A stretch of DNA of 64,000 nt from Tulasnella sp. 424 (GCA_019633425.1 WSUB01000058.1:157656-221655); one strand, 5' to 3'; numbered from the stretch's first letter, positions 12,905 through 23,760 are shown. The notes: generated by a model not told the origin, from the sequence alone. Program-made: numbers and translations.

Positions 12905-14436
12905 CTAATGGGATCTTGAGACCACCTTTTCGGTCAAAACTTCAAGAGCATCTCGGGCCTCGCTCTTTGGTAAACGAAGGAGCGCTTCTCGGGCACTGTT
13001 GGCGTATTGTCCAGCTAGCTGTCGAGTTCGCGGTAATGCTTGCGAGCGGAGAACAAAGTCACGAGCCTGAAGAATATTGATCAGTAACTGGAGAAAGGGC
13101 AGGTAGGCTGCTGTACCGACCATCTCAACGTCGCCTTCACCCTTGAACCTCCGCGCGATAAGTGGACCCATCTCCTTGAACTCCTCGTACGCGTAAAGCG
13201 CAGGTGCCGTCGCTAGCCCGAGCTTCAGATCCGCACCGCTGCCCGGCTTTCCGAGTTGCTCAGATGTCGAAAAGTCTAAGGCGTCGTCGATGATCTGTGC
13301 AGGGGTGATTAGAAGTGAAGGCAGATCGCAGCAATATTTCAACTCACCTGGAACGCAATTCCAATATTGCTTCCGTACGCCCAAGCGATGTCCTTGAGCT
13401 CTTCATCCTTCGCGACCCCGTTTTGAGCTCCTCCCAAGACGACCGCTGACCGCATAGACTTGGCCATCAAGCTGGCAGTCTTGTAATATGTCTTGCGAAG
13501 ATACTGTGTCCAGCGGTTGACCTCGGCTGCAGCACCTTGCTTTTCGGAGGCGACGGCGACCTCCCTTGCCTGCATGATCTCTCCTTCCACGAGGTTGGTG
13601 ATAACGCTAGCGATGAGCTCTACGACTTCGCTCTCTCCCAGTCTCGATAGAACCATACTAGCTCGCCCCAAAAGGAAATCTCCTCCAAGCACTGCGAGTT
13701 TGTTGCCGTATTTGAACGGTGCACTGGCAGCCGATCTCCGGAGTGCAGCGTCATCGAGAACGTCATCGTGCAACAAAGATGCAACGTGTATCATCTCCGT
13801 TATCTGTGCAAGCCGTGATTGGGTTGGCAACACCGTGAGGTGTGGGTCCGTTGCCATCCATGGTGCGTTGCCTGGTGTTGGTGGTACAGGCGGTAATGGC
13901 GGTGGACCAAACGTCGAGAAAGATGTCGAGAAGGATGCCGTGTGCTCGGGAATCATGGGATTCCAATCCGTGAGAACCTCTGGACTTGAGAGCGGCCGGT
14001 CAAGGTCATCCCGTCGGAATGGGCCATTTTCGGAGGCGCACTCCTTCTCCTTCCAGCCGCTTGCAAGGCCGTTGGTGGCTCTCGACATGAGGAAAACCAG
14101 CAGCGGCCGTAGCTGCTTCCCTCCGAGCATGAAGTAGTACGAGGCAATATCGGTAAGGTGCGGGTTGGACGAGCCGAGTAACCGTAAGAGGTTTTGCTGC
14201 ACTTCCGATATTTGAGGCGCCATCATCTTGAATGGGTCCGGTCGTATTGGACTTTGCGGAGGTAAGTGAGGTTCGGTGGTGGCTTCGACCTGCGAAGTGG
14301 GCTTCGCTCGGACTGCTTGGGCTAGAGAGCCGGACGGACGTGAAGTTGATACATGGCGAGCAGAATTAGATGCGAAGCGTTGAGAAAGTCGTGATGAGGA
14401 CACCAGACGCGCTGGTATTCGTCCAGAGAGGGACAT
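12905..14436 (-). CDS. coq1: Mitochondrial polyprenyl diphosphate synthase (ubiquinone side chain)
   Basis: Builds the long isoprenoid tail of ubiquinone from IPP and an allylic diphosphate, at the mitochondrial inner membrane. The three exons are 14436-13348, 13294-13121 and 13066-12905, giving 474 residues. The N-terminus is rich in Arg/Ser with few acids, consistent with a mitochondrial presequence. Family motifs are GGKQLRPLL (about 105), the first Asp-rich motif HDDVLDD (about 223-229), a GDFLLGRAS helix, and the second Asp-rich motif IIDDALDF at the start of exon 2. A Pro-rich insert of about 75 residues (about 128-205) sits just before the first Asp-rich motif and is longer than in yeast Coq1. 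The last intron is 54 nt, a multiple of three without a stop, so retention would stay in frame. Divergent from mS41. Confidence 0.94.
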
Positions 14437-14572
14437 TTGGGGGAGATTAGAATACGGTTGCAGCCGGTTCGTATGCCAATAATTGAGCTTACCAAACTTA
14501 GAAAACCCAACATCTACGCTCCCGCGCTCGCCACTCCCAAACCTTTCCCCATCTCTCGTCACATTACCTCCA
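14437..14572. promoter_or_regulatory. Compact bidirectional promoter between coq1 and mS41
   Basis: Only 136 bases separate the two divergent start codons, so the promoters and both 5' leaders must overlap here. Both products are predicted to be mitochondrial, which suggests shared control. No TATA box is obvious. This is inferred from layout only. Confidence 0.6.
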
Positions 14573-15126
14573 ATGCGCGGCTCATTAATTCTTCGTCAAG
14601 TTCTAGCTGAATCGTCATCGCGGATAGTGCAACCTCCGCGGATACCAGCACCCAGAGGTCAGCTCTCTTTCGTATCCTTTTCAACGCGTGTTCCTCATCC
14701 AAAGTTTTTGTCTAAGCAGGCGACATTAGCACACCCGCCGCGTTTCTCGGCGCAATTGGCCGAGATTCGGCGAAAAAACTATCTGGTCCTTTAGCAGGGT
14801 GGCAGGAATGGGATGATATGTGGAAAACAAATGGTGATGTGCTGAAGGACGCGGGTGTTGCCGTGAAGGATCGAAGGTTAGTTGCAACGGTCAAATTCTC
14901 TTCGTAATAGCTGAAACTCAGTTCACACAAACCTTAGATACTTCCTCTGGTGCTTGGAAAAGTTCAGGGCCGGCGGCGATCCTTCCGAGTTCGCCATTCC
15001 AGCAAAGCCTAAGAAGAAAGTCCGAGGGTACGTACACACCGACCACTAGCGCGTTGAAACACTTTTGACGCGATTTTCCTATATAGGTGGGGTCCTAAGG
15101 TTCAGCACGGAAAGCGGGTGCGATAG
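14573..15126 (+). CDS. Mitochondrial small ribosomal subunit protein mS41 (IGR motif, Fyv4-like)
   Basis: A small-subunit protein of the mitochondrial ribosome. The four exons 14573-14657, 14720-14876, 14938-15027 and 15087-15126 give 123 residues. The N-terminus (MRGSLILRQVLAESSSRIVQ) looks like a mitochondrial targeting sequence. The body holds the IGR motif (TPAAFLGAIGRDSAKKL) followed by WQEWDDMWKTNG, DRRYFLWCLEKFRAG, and a basic tail that ends KVRGWGPKVQHGKRVR. The order and length fit the Fyv4/mS41 family. All splice phases close, and the stop is TAG at 15124-15126. Confidence 0.9.
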
Positions 15127-15610
15127 TGCTCGCGCGTTTCCGCAAGCAGCTCGTTTCCCATCTTACTGTCTGAGGCACTAGTTCTTTGCCATTTATTATT
15201 ACGCTACTGGACTCAATGCACAGATTTTCCACTACAACCGCCTCTTAGGGCATATTCCCGCTAAGCTAAAACCGTTACAACAGGCCAGAATTCGTTCTTT
15301 AGTCCTGTGCTCCCGGCGGAGAGGTATTGGATGTGGACGCCAGATGTGGCTATTACAGCCATATCCGGCCAGCACCACCCGCGAAGCTCCTCATCTGATA
15401 GACAAAACCCCATCCCGATAGATTCCGAATCAACTAGTCCGACATGTACAATTCGCGCCGATATCATTTATTGGCAGCAGCTCGGGCTGAGGAGGTCCTG
15501 GAAGCTTCCTATTCTGGCCCTCATGAGAAGGCGTCTGCCGTACGTAACCTTCACTTGACCCTCCACCAAGCAACCACCACCCCATCCGACAACAACAAGC
15601 TCAGTCGTTG
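15127..15610. other. Intergenic, no gene recognised
   Basis: About 480 bases between mS41 and the glycosyltransferase. The short open frames here have no family features. Confidence 0.5.
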
Positions 15611-17464
15611 ATGTCCAATTTGGACAGCAAGTTCCGCATCCTTCTCCTTCACTCCAACGGGCTTCATGGCCTTCAAATCCCACCAGCACCGGGGCCTTCT
15701 AGCGCCCAGGAAAGGACGGCACAACCTCCGGAATTCAATTCAACTTTATCCCTAGGCGAGCTACCTCGTATTTCCGTCACCGAGAACGAGTCCCAAGGAG
15801 AACAAGTGACACTACCAGATGGTGTCGAGTACGTGGTCGTTCTGGAGGATGACCCAAAGGTTCTAAAGGAGACATTAAATGCACGCTGGTCCTCGGACGT
15901 GCAATCAACCTTCTCCCAAATCGCCAAAACCGCTGGTGTTCCGTTGGGTTTTGGATGCGTGGTAGGCAGCGCAGGTGAAAGCCATTCATCGCACATCCTG
16001 GTTCTCCATCGCACACATTTCCAGATCTTCGGAGTATTCACGCCCCACTCTATCCCTCATGGAGGCGCTATACAGTTCCTGAAGCGAATATATCGTCCCT
16101 GGGGAGCCGTGCACTACGTCGGGATGGGACCAACGCGGGGTTGGAACGTTGCTGACGAGCATAGTACACCCAACCTGGCCCCAGTCCCATGGGGATTCGA
16201 AGAACTGGAGACCGCTGAAACCATCATTCTGAGCTGGTTAGAGTACCATTGGCAGAACGTACCGCCAAAGGTGACCATTGACGTGGTCATACCGTCTTAC
16301 CGCGTCCAAATCCCGCTCTTGCGTTCGATACTTGAGCTAACGCCATCGCCAACATGCTCAGTGGAGTTTATCATCGTGTTAGACGACCCCAATTCCCCTT
16401 CGATTCCCCGGCTTCTCAAAGACTTCCGGAGTCGCCCCGACGTTCACATTCTGATCAACAGCGAAAACCGGGGAGCCAGTGCTGCCAGAAACCGAGGCCT
16501 GTGGACTTCAACCGCCGAGTGGGTACACTTCCTCGACGGCGACATCATACCGAACTCAGACTTGCTGGCTGAGTCCGAGAGAGCGATACGCCGTCATCCC
16601 AAAGCGGCGGGGTTCGTTGGTAACGTGTACTTCCCTCCACCGGCCAACGTGGCGACCGCCGCCATCAAGCTATCCGGGGTCACGTCCTTCTGGGACATCG
16701 CGGATAGATTCAAGGAAGATGTTCCGTGGGGTGTTACGGGCAACCTGGTCGTACGTCGCAGAGTTCAAGACGGCATATCCTTCGATCTGCGCTTCCCAAA
16801 GACCGGCGGAGGAGAGGATATCGACTTTTGCCTGCGAAAGACGCGTTGGAGCATCGAAAATGGGGGAGATGGGTTCTACGGGGCCCCTGAAATGCAAGCG
16901 ATTCATCCTTGGTGGAACAATGGCGGAAGAACGTACGAGAGAATCTTCAAGTGGGCGAAGGGAGATGGTGCTTTGATGGCCATGTTTCCTCACTTCGCTT
17001 ACAGTGCGGCTGCTCCTAACGGTGGAGAAGTCCTTCTCTGCTGTGCCATAATCACCCTTGTTGGCTTGACAGTTGGTCCATTCCTGGATCCCAACCTCTC
17101 CATATCAATCTTTGGGGCAAAACTTTTTTTTGCTACAATTATTGTTCACGTGGCCTTTACCGTGCACGGATATCTCCTCTGGGGTAGCGAAGAACAGACT
17201 GCGTATCTCAGCAGAACGCTTGGTCTTGATTCACGCCTGTTGGCAGTAGCCGAAAGTGCGTTAATCAGGATGACCAGCGAAATGGGCAGAGCGGTTGGTG
17301 TTCTGCAGAGGAAAGAGTGGAACCAGCTTGGGAGGAGGTTCGACTGGTGGGCAGGCCGAGTAGGCATGGAGCAACGAATGGCGGAACGCGAGTTAGAGAC
17401 GCAAACGTTTAAATTATGGCTCATTTTTGTCGTTGTGTGTGTACCGGCCCTTTTTTTTGAGTAG
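15611..17464 (+). CDS. Family 2 glycosyltransferase, membrane-anchored, intronless
   Basis: A 617-residue single-exon gene. The ATG at 15611 is the first in frame. The GT-A catalytic domain starts at about residue 215 (VTIDVVIPSYR) and continues with a nucleotide-binding Asp (FIIVLDDPN), NSENRGASAARNRGL, and the metal-binding DxD in WVHFLDGDIIP. Later come GGGEDIDFCLR and HPWWNNG, as expected for an inverting GT2 enzyme. C-terminal hydrophobic segments (LLCCAIITLVGLTVGPFL, FFATIIVHVAFTVHGYLL, and one at the very end) suggest membrane anchoring, probably in Golgi or plasma membrane. The acceptor is unknown. Being intronless is unusual beside intron-rich neighbours. A decayed copy of its 3' end lies at about 23848-24050. 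Confidence 0.85.
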   Translation: MSNLDSKFRILLLHSNGLHGLQIPPAPGPSSAQERTAQPPEFNSTLSLGELPRISVTENESQGEQVTLPDGVEYVVVLEDDPKVLKETLNARWSSDVQSTFSQIAKTAGVPLGFGCVVGSAGESHSSHILVLHRTHFQIFGVFTPHSIPHGGAIQFLKRIYRPWGAVHYVGMGPTRGWNVADEHSTPNLAPVPWGFEELETAETIILSWLEYHWQNVPPKVTIDVVIPSYRVQIPLLRSILELTPSPTCSVEFIIVLDDPNSPSIPRLLKDFRSRPDVHILINSENRGASAARNRGLWTSTAEWVHFLDGDIIPNSDLLAESERAIRRHPKAAGFVGNVYFPPPANVATAAIKLSGVTSFWDIADRFKEDVPWGVTGNLVVRRRVQDGISFDLRFPKTGGGEDIDFCLRKTRWSIENGGDGFYGAPEMQAIHPWWNNGGRTYERIFKWAKGDGALMAMFPHFAYSAAAPNGGEVLLCCAIITLVGLTVGPFLDPNLSISIFGAKLFFATIIVHVAFTVHGYLLWGSEEQTAYLSRTLGLDSRLLAVAESALIRMTSEMGRAVGVLQRKEWNQLGRRFDWWAGRVGMEQRMAERELETQTFKLWLIFVVVCVPALFFE

Positions 17465-17598
17465 TATTTCATTGCGGGGGTTCGGCGGACGGTGTTGACT
17501 CCAGGAAGAACAACGAATGAGATGATATTACCTATTGGGCTACGTTAAGCGAAGAATGGGATACAAGAGAATAGGGAGCAACATTGGGCATTGAGCGT

Positions 17599-18649
17599 TC
17601 AAGTATGTGGTTTATTTGCGCTCGCGCGGATAAGGGCGACTTCCTGCTCAAACCAAATCTTCTCCTTGCGGAGGAGGTGCGCCCAAGTAGGAATTGAGTA
17701 TCTACAGCCGCTATTGCCCTGTATCGTGGAGGTGTCAGCGAACCGAAGCTGATCGTCGAGAGCTCACGACGGAGAGAAACTTACGTTCTCAACGAAGGAA
17801 TTCAAAACAGAATCCCAGCTGACAGACGGAGGGAGATCGGCGAGGTAGCGGACAAGGAGTAGTTTTTCCGCTTCGGAGATGGTGCGCTTCTCGCCGGCGT
17901 TGCGAGCTTGCTTTACGAGGCGCTTTACTTCTTCTTCCGGAGACTCGTCGTTCCCTCTCTTGCGCTTAAGACTGGTTTTGGCAGCAGAAGTCCGACCGGT
18001 TCGGGAAAGGAGTTTGGCCCTGGTGCTTTTAGCAGCTGAAACGGAAAGGGGAACGGTTTAGCATGCAAACAAAGAGAAGAACGACGCAGAAACCCACCGG
18101 ATTTCTTCGCTAGGGCTTTCAACTTCCTGACTTCCGCCTGAGATATGGTCGATCCGTCAAAGGGTACTTGATCGCTCTTCAGTTTCTCGAGAGCTTCATC
18201 GAACTCTTCCCCTTTGCAGACATATCGCACGGCGGCTTCTCCCCACTGAACATCTTCCACCTTGGTGATCAACGCGGTGGCGGTATCGTAATGCTCGCCG
18301 ACGTCGCGTTGAGCTTGGGTATTGGTGTGGTCGGCGCATTGGAGGAGAAAGCGTTGGTGGTCGTGCTTGGGCTGTAGTGTGTAAAATTGTACGAAGTTGC
18401 TAAGAAGCAAGAAGGAAAATGTCAAGTCATCAGTTCAGCAACAGGGGTCAAGGTGAAGAAGAGGAATGGCAAAGCGTACTGTAAACATCCCGGGACGGCT
18501 ATCGCCAGGCTCCTGGCAAACTCTTGAGCGCTGTTCCATTTCTGACCCTGCCTGATGGCAGTGGCGACGAGGAGATGGTCTGCAGAAACAAGCTTGGGAG
18601 GAGAGGGAGAAAGAGAAGAAGGCGTGGAGGCGTGGGACGAACGAGGCAT
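17599..18649 (-). CDS. Hypothetical lysine-rich protein
   Basis: Not recognised. The frame starts at ATG 18649 (MPRSSHASTPSSL), and exon 1 ends at 18480. The next exon begins at about 18410 and encodes HNFVQFYTLQPKHDHQRF. Later exons encode VEDVQWGEAAVRYVCKGEEF, then a basic stretch (AAKSTRAKLLSRTGRTSAAK, SLKRKRGNDE), then a helical end (RYLADLPPSVSWDSVLNSF, WAHLLRKEKIWFEQEVALI) and stop TGA at 17599-17601. The KRKR patch could be a nuclear signal. No catalytic motif was seen. Part of its 3' end is duplicated at about 20640-20825. It is convergent with the glycosyltransferase, with 134 bases between the stops. Confidence 0.65.
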
Positions 18650-19462
18650 GTCGAAATGTACAAGAAATAGAAGGAGTGGATGGGTTGAGGGGTTTATTGG
18701 ATGAGGGAATGGAATTAACAGTCCTGGAGATTCCCTCTGCCTTTTATAGGAAGGACTCGCACTCCCTTAGCAAATATCTCTTTAGGACAATGACGTTAGA
18801 TCGTATGAACTATTTTTAATTTGACGGTGGACTGGGAGGGAAATGGCTTGGCGGAAGGACAAGCTGCCAAGGTCCATCCTACTGCGTCATGGGATAAGGA
18901 TATCCCTCTTCCGGGGATCTGTTGCTCCAGAATTGGGGATCCAGACCTTACTATGCTGTCACTCGGCGGCCAAGGAGAATTCTTTCCTCTGTATGTATAT
19001 CCGCATATTCTCTCTCTGATAATTCTTTGATTTTCATGTGTTCCAAAGCTCAATCTAAATCTAAAGAAACGCGACTACGCAGCTGGGGTTTCCTTTTCTG
19101 GGTAAAGGACCCTAATTCAATCGAAAAGAAGGGACGTCGACGCGTCTATGTTTACTGCGCGGATATTGCCAACACCCAGCATGACGTCATGTACATAAAG
19201 ACAGGTTTGACACTTAGCCATAGATTACCGTCCTCACAATCCCGAGATCTCCAGCTGGTGGCTGTTCCAAGAATATTATGAATTCGGCCGCCAAGTGGAT
19301 CGGGGTTAGGCGGACCTCCACCAACAATACGTCCGTCCCTCCATACAATTCTTGTCCCGTACAGCTTATAAGACCTGCGACACGTCAGACCAAGCTCGAT
19401 ACGTCCCCTCTCCCTTCCTCCCCTCTCCCTTCCCTGCTTCTCTCTGCCCTACGTCGCCGGTC
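18650..19462. other. Intergenic, no gene recognised
   Basis: About 810 bases. This is the 5' flank of the preceding minus-strand gene plus AT-rich spacer. No conserved coding frame was seen. Confidence 0.45.
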
Positions 19463-19810
19463 ATGTCTCTTCACTCGACTCCCATACCGCAAGACACCCT
19501 CCAGCCTCAGTCTCAGCACCCTCAACACTCCTCGTTTGGACCTAGGCCTTCGACTCGCCTTCGGCGTCGCGTCGTGCCTTCCACCAGCGGTCGACCTCGA
19601 GTTTTCGGGTGAGTCGCCGATGTCGTTTTCGTTTCAACCAGCCTAGACTCTAACCTTACGTCCATCTTCTCCAGTCATGCTCGGGCTCGGCTCAGGCTTC
19701 CCTTCGATGACTGCACAAGGATGTACCCGCCGTCTGCCGCAGGTTTTTCCGGGCAACAGTTAAACGGTCTGGGCCTTGTTCTCCCGGGGGCACACAGTGA
19801 CGGGCGGTAA
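19463..19810 (+). CDS. Possible small hypothetical protein, 93 aa, two exons
   Basis: A possible two-exon gene: 19463-19608 joined to 19675-19810 by an intron with a strong GTGAGT donor and CCAG acceptor, ending at TAA. The product is basic and rich in Pro/Arg (GPRPSTRLRRRVVPS, HARARLRLPFDDC). No family was recognised. The good splice signals and closed frame are the only support, so this may be chance. Confidence 0.3.
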
Positions 19811-20639
19811 TGGAGCGTCCTGTCGGCCACAACCATGCTCGTATTCTCATACGGGACACTGGGAAACCCGCCTCCATTACAATCGCAGTACCTTATGTAC
19901 TCTATGCGACTGTTTCTTATTTTACTCTCTTTCGTTTTCTTCTTTTACCTCTCTTTCATTTCGGGGAGACCACTGGTCTCGCGACTGCTCTGGCGCTCTC
20001 CAGACATGTTGCGATCCCCGTCGGCTCACAGCCCTCTAGGACTCCCTTTGGAGCCTAGTGAGGATGGCCTGCTTCTTTTTGGGACTCTCGACGCGGGCCT
20101 CCACGTGGCAAGTCCTGGGCAACGGACCTCTTTTCCGTCGATCGACGGAAGAGGACGGCTAACCGCGTTTCTTTTGTAACGACCGTGTCTTCCTGTCATG
20201 TACTTCGATATGTCAATGAAGTCCTTGCTGTATAACGGACCCTGGTCCCTGTTAAAATCGCTGCTCTACTGGAGAAGGATTCGTTTCTAAACTGCGACTC
20301 ACCCTCAGGCTTGGGTGACGGGGCGTGCATGATGTCGACAAAGTGTACCAGCCCTAATCAATACCTCGCCGTTAACTAGAGCATCAGATCGACCCTGGAG
20401 TCAATGGTTCGGCACGTGAATAGTAATGTACTTCTAGTGCAAGGTCGACCAGATTGCTCAAGACTTCCGCACCACCATGACTTCGAAGAGAGGATGATGG
20501 GGATCTCAGTGACTGACGAGAAAGTTCGAGCGACCTCAGGCTCACCCTCAATGAATGGTTGATCTCACCGCACAGCTATGCGTTGAAGACGGGCAGAGGA
20601 GTAGATACGAGCGCGGGGCCGGGTTAACTGCAAGAAGAA
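19811..20639. other. Intergenic, no gene recognised
   Basis: About 830 bases with several short overlapping open frames but no conserved motif or consistent spliced frame. Confidence 0.4.
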
Positions 20640-20825
20640 CCACAAAGGACGCGATTTACTACCTATTGGGCTACATCAAGCGAAGAACAAGATACAAGAG
20701 AGTAGGGAATAACGTTGAGCAGGCCGAGCATTCACGCATGTGAGTTATTCGCGTCGGCACGAACGAGTGCGACTTCGCGTTCGAACTAGGGTCCAGGTCT
20801 TCTCCTGGCGGAGGAGGTGTGCCTT
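20640..20825. repeat. Decayed duplicate of the 17520-17700 region
   Basis: The stretch contains TACCTATTGGGCTACAT, AAGCGAAGAA, GATACAAGAGA, TAGGGA and CTCCT(T/G)GCGGAGGAGGTG in the same order and spacing as 17520-17690. That source region spans the end of the lysine-rich gene and its 3' flank. Identity is partial, with many substitutions, so this is a relic. It is in the same orientation as the source. Confidence 0.75.
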
Positions 20826-21450
20826 TGCAGGGAAAAAATATCTGCGATCATTTCTTCCGCCAACCTGACGCTCATTCCTTCTTCTCGGGCGACTTCCACA
20901 GGCGAAAGCGCACGCAACCCTCCACCCGTTTCCGTTTCAGAGATCATATGCAGGAACCGAAGGCGTCATGCGCGTATCTGGGGAGGTGAAGTACAGAAAG
21001 ACCAGATTTCTTGAAAGTGTGTTGCTGAATTGGTGGTGAGGTGAATAAATGGAGAAGAGGAACGACAGATATAAGTGTAGAAGAGCTGCGGGGTCACCGT
21101 TAATCATGAAGCTCGGGACACAGGTGGGAGTCGACCCACAGATCCGTCGAGCCCGATTCCAAGCACACCACACCTCGTCCAGTCCCATAATACCATTATG
21201 CTCTCCCATCAAACTCCCGCCCGCACCTGCGTTGCCCGACCCATTCAAAGTTCCCGCCAGCTCCTTCGCCAGCCCTTCAATATACTGATTCTCGTCCTTC
21301 ATCATATCCTGCGTCACGGCCGTGCTCGGTAAACCCAACCTCGCCATCGACGACCCGCAAAGCCTTCTCACCAGCGGTACAGAGCACGAGAATTCTGAGA
21401 CTCGCTTTGCCGTTGGGAAAGGAAATCTTGCCAAATGCAGAAATTTGGGA
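20825..21450 (-). pseudogene. Degenerate C-terminal fragment of ESCRT-II subunit Vps36
   Basis: On the minus strand, pieces in different frames match the C-terminal winged-helix half of Vps36, an endosomal sorting subunit. In order they are SSMARLGLPSTAVTQDMMKD, EGLAKELAGTL, GIMGLDEVWCAWNRAR, LTSPPIQQHTFKKSGLSVLH, LPRYAHDAF, then RFLHMISE and ALSPVEVAREEGMSVRLAEE. The last two need a frame change near 20965 that no intron explains, and the segment after WNRAR has lost the expected sequence. No N-terminal GLUE domain was found upstream. This is therefore a truncated, frameshifted relic; the functional gene should lie elsewhere. Confidence 0.75.
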
Positions 21451-21924
21451 TTCGGTCCAGGTTCCTCGTAAAGGCGTCGATGTAAGAGCGCCAGTGAGGC
21501 TCTGTCGGTCTTTCTTCATTACCCGTTATCGGTTCCTGAGTTGACGTCCAAGCTCGATAGCCAAGCTAATAAGACCACATTGGCATGCCCAATCTCAAGC
21601 GCAGGATCCTAGGAGAGCGAGCGGGGAGCCTTTGGGCCTCGCCAAGCAAGCCCGAACGTCACCAAGGACGACAAGCGCGCCTTCATTCGCTACTTCGCAC
21701 TCTTGATCCCTCAGTCAGAATCCCGCCTTGAATACCTTTGTCGACAATGTAAGTCTCAAGGCCTTCATCGCGAGCTTCAACGAACGGTTATGTAATGTAA
21801 CACCAACCGTGAGACGGCGCGTTTTGGATTTATGAGGCGGGCGGATATAGGGGTTGGTCAGCAAAGCAATTCAGGACAAATCACAGGTTCGACGACACGC
21901 TTCCCAACAAAGCTACTTCCAACT

Positions 21925-23760
21925 ATGCAAGACTCCCAAAATACCCGTCCAAAGGTCGAGAGGTTCAAGAGACTGTATAGGACGATCCTCGATGAACTTC
22001 CTCGTATCCGTAATCACAACTCCGAAGCCACCTTTCGGTACACTCAACCTCCAGCGATGCCGGTCCTCGGAATCCAACCGCTCGTTCAGCTCGTACACGA
22101 TCCTACCATTCCAGCTTGCTTGATGAACGGCCTAGATCTATACGCCGAAGGTCTCGAGGAGAATCAGTTGGAGGATGCGGCCCTCGAAAGGGCGCAGCAA
22201 ATACTGAGCGCATTTCGAGGAAGTATTTCGCAGGAAAGCCTTCAAATGGAGGTGGAAGACTATAGCTTCTTCTTCTTAGCCGTCGGCATGCCAGTGCACA
22301 GCCTCTGTCAGTCGATTGGACTGGATGCGACCTATCGAAACGGGTCAACGGCACGAAACATTACTCCCGACCATGCGTGGAAGATCGGTACTGAGCCCAT
22401 CGCCGTATTTGAGCATAAATCGCCCACCGTCGCAGATATTTACTTCCCTGATATTGTCTCCAAGGCCCAGGAAAACCGAATACTCGACCTTTCGATGTGG
22501 ACACGGGGTCCAAGTGAGAACATACTTGCGAAAGTCAGGACTTCCTGACAATCTCTGACCTCCTCCATTACTGACTTCTTCGGGCGTTTTTTTCTAGGTG
22601 ATTTCGGCCTCTCTGGCAAGAGGATTGAATTTTACTGCCATACTGTCTTTCAAAGACTTCATTTTTATTCGTCTCGTGCAGCGCGAAACAACACAGTGGC
22701 AGGCCAGGATTTCCGATATTATCCCCCTAACATCCCAAACCACTCCAATCGTATCTGTTATCCTGGCCTTGGTACTCCATTCAAGGAACGATGGAAAGGC
22801 ATTGGAATACCATTCTTAAGAGGAGGGAGCTGAGGGTTCAAATTCGGGGTCACTAGGAGCAGGGCCGCATGTGCCAACCAACCCACCCACAAGTGGGCCT
22901 CCTAGCGGTCATGCTACCGGGGGTCAAACGCCGGTATCCGACGTGCTATTCGTATCAGAATATTGGGAGCCAAAGGAGTTATCGGAGGATACACTTGCTT
23001 CTCTGCTTAACACGGTGCGCCGACTTTTTTTTGTTACCTCCCTGTCTTTCTTCCTCACACCTTTCAATGACAACAGATGGATGGAGTATCATTGTACTGG
23101 GATATGACCCCCTTTTCCAAGGAAATGTTTCGCCCTGTGCGTCTTGAGGATTCATCTTTATGGGGCAGATCCTTGCCGAGTACAGCCATTCCCCACCTTG
23201 CCTACAATTCGCACACGGATGACCATGTTATACCACCCCCTTCACCGTCCATGACCCCCTTTATGCTCCGTCTGAGTTCTGAAGTAGGCCGTGGTGGTAC
23301 GGGCTCAGTGTATCAGGGGTGTTTCCTCGACCTTCCTCTTCAACTCGTTGTCAAGGTTCTGCCCGCGGACTGCATGGACCGCGAGTTGGAGAGCTGGCGA
23401 CAGCTCCGTCACCTTGCTGGCAACAGCATACCCGGCTTGTTCGGGGCCTATGCGATTGAGGGGAAGGAAGGGTCCGCCGACACCGGGGCTTTAGTTCAAC
23501 AGCACGGAGGTTCGTCTCTGTCGTCTTTTGATGCATTAACTCATAGCCAAAGGTCAGTCTTCGGGATCACAATGTATCGAGCTTAAGAGCTTATGCATAC
23601 TCATATATTTATTATCAGAGACGAACTCTATCGCATTGTCACCAGGATCCATGAAGCAGGTGTTGAGCACGGAGACATAAGACCGGCAAATGTTACCCTC
23701 AAAAAGGACGGCGGAGTGATGGTGATTGAATTTAGCCACTCCTTTCACACGAGTGCATAG
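21925..23760 (+). CDS. Basidiomycete protein kinase-like protein, probably degenerate
   Basis: Proposed exons are 21925-22533, 22598-22750, 22835-23014, 23077-23552 and 23619-23760, giving 519 residues. An in-frame ATG at 21832 is an alternative start. The N-terminal 300 residues are the non-kinase part seen before divergent kinase domains in mushrooms. The kinase-like part has a Gly loop (EVGRGGTGSVYQG, about 385-393), a Lys strand (LQLVVKVLP), and HEAGVEHGDIRPANV (HGD at about 490), where N follows as in active kinases. The DFG-like site reads VIEFSHS, with Glu for Asp. If the intron 22751-22834 is not spliced there is an in-frame TAA at 22817. Near 23745 the frame seems shifted: another frame encodes HECIEGECEELQDLREEL, the usual family tail. 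It may be a pseudogene. Confidence 0.6.

Noticed and set aside
13493..14137. 214-codon open frame antisense to coq1
   Set aside because: A shadow of the conserved coq1 reading frame on the opposite strand.
22751..22834. Premature stop TAA at 22817-22819 as proof of a pseudogene
   Set aside because: The segment can be read as an 84-nt intron (GTATCT...CTGAG) that removes the stop in frame, so the stop alone is not proof.
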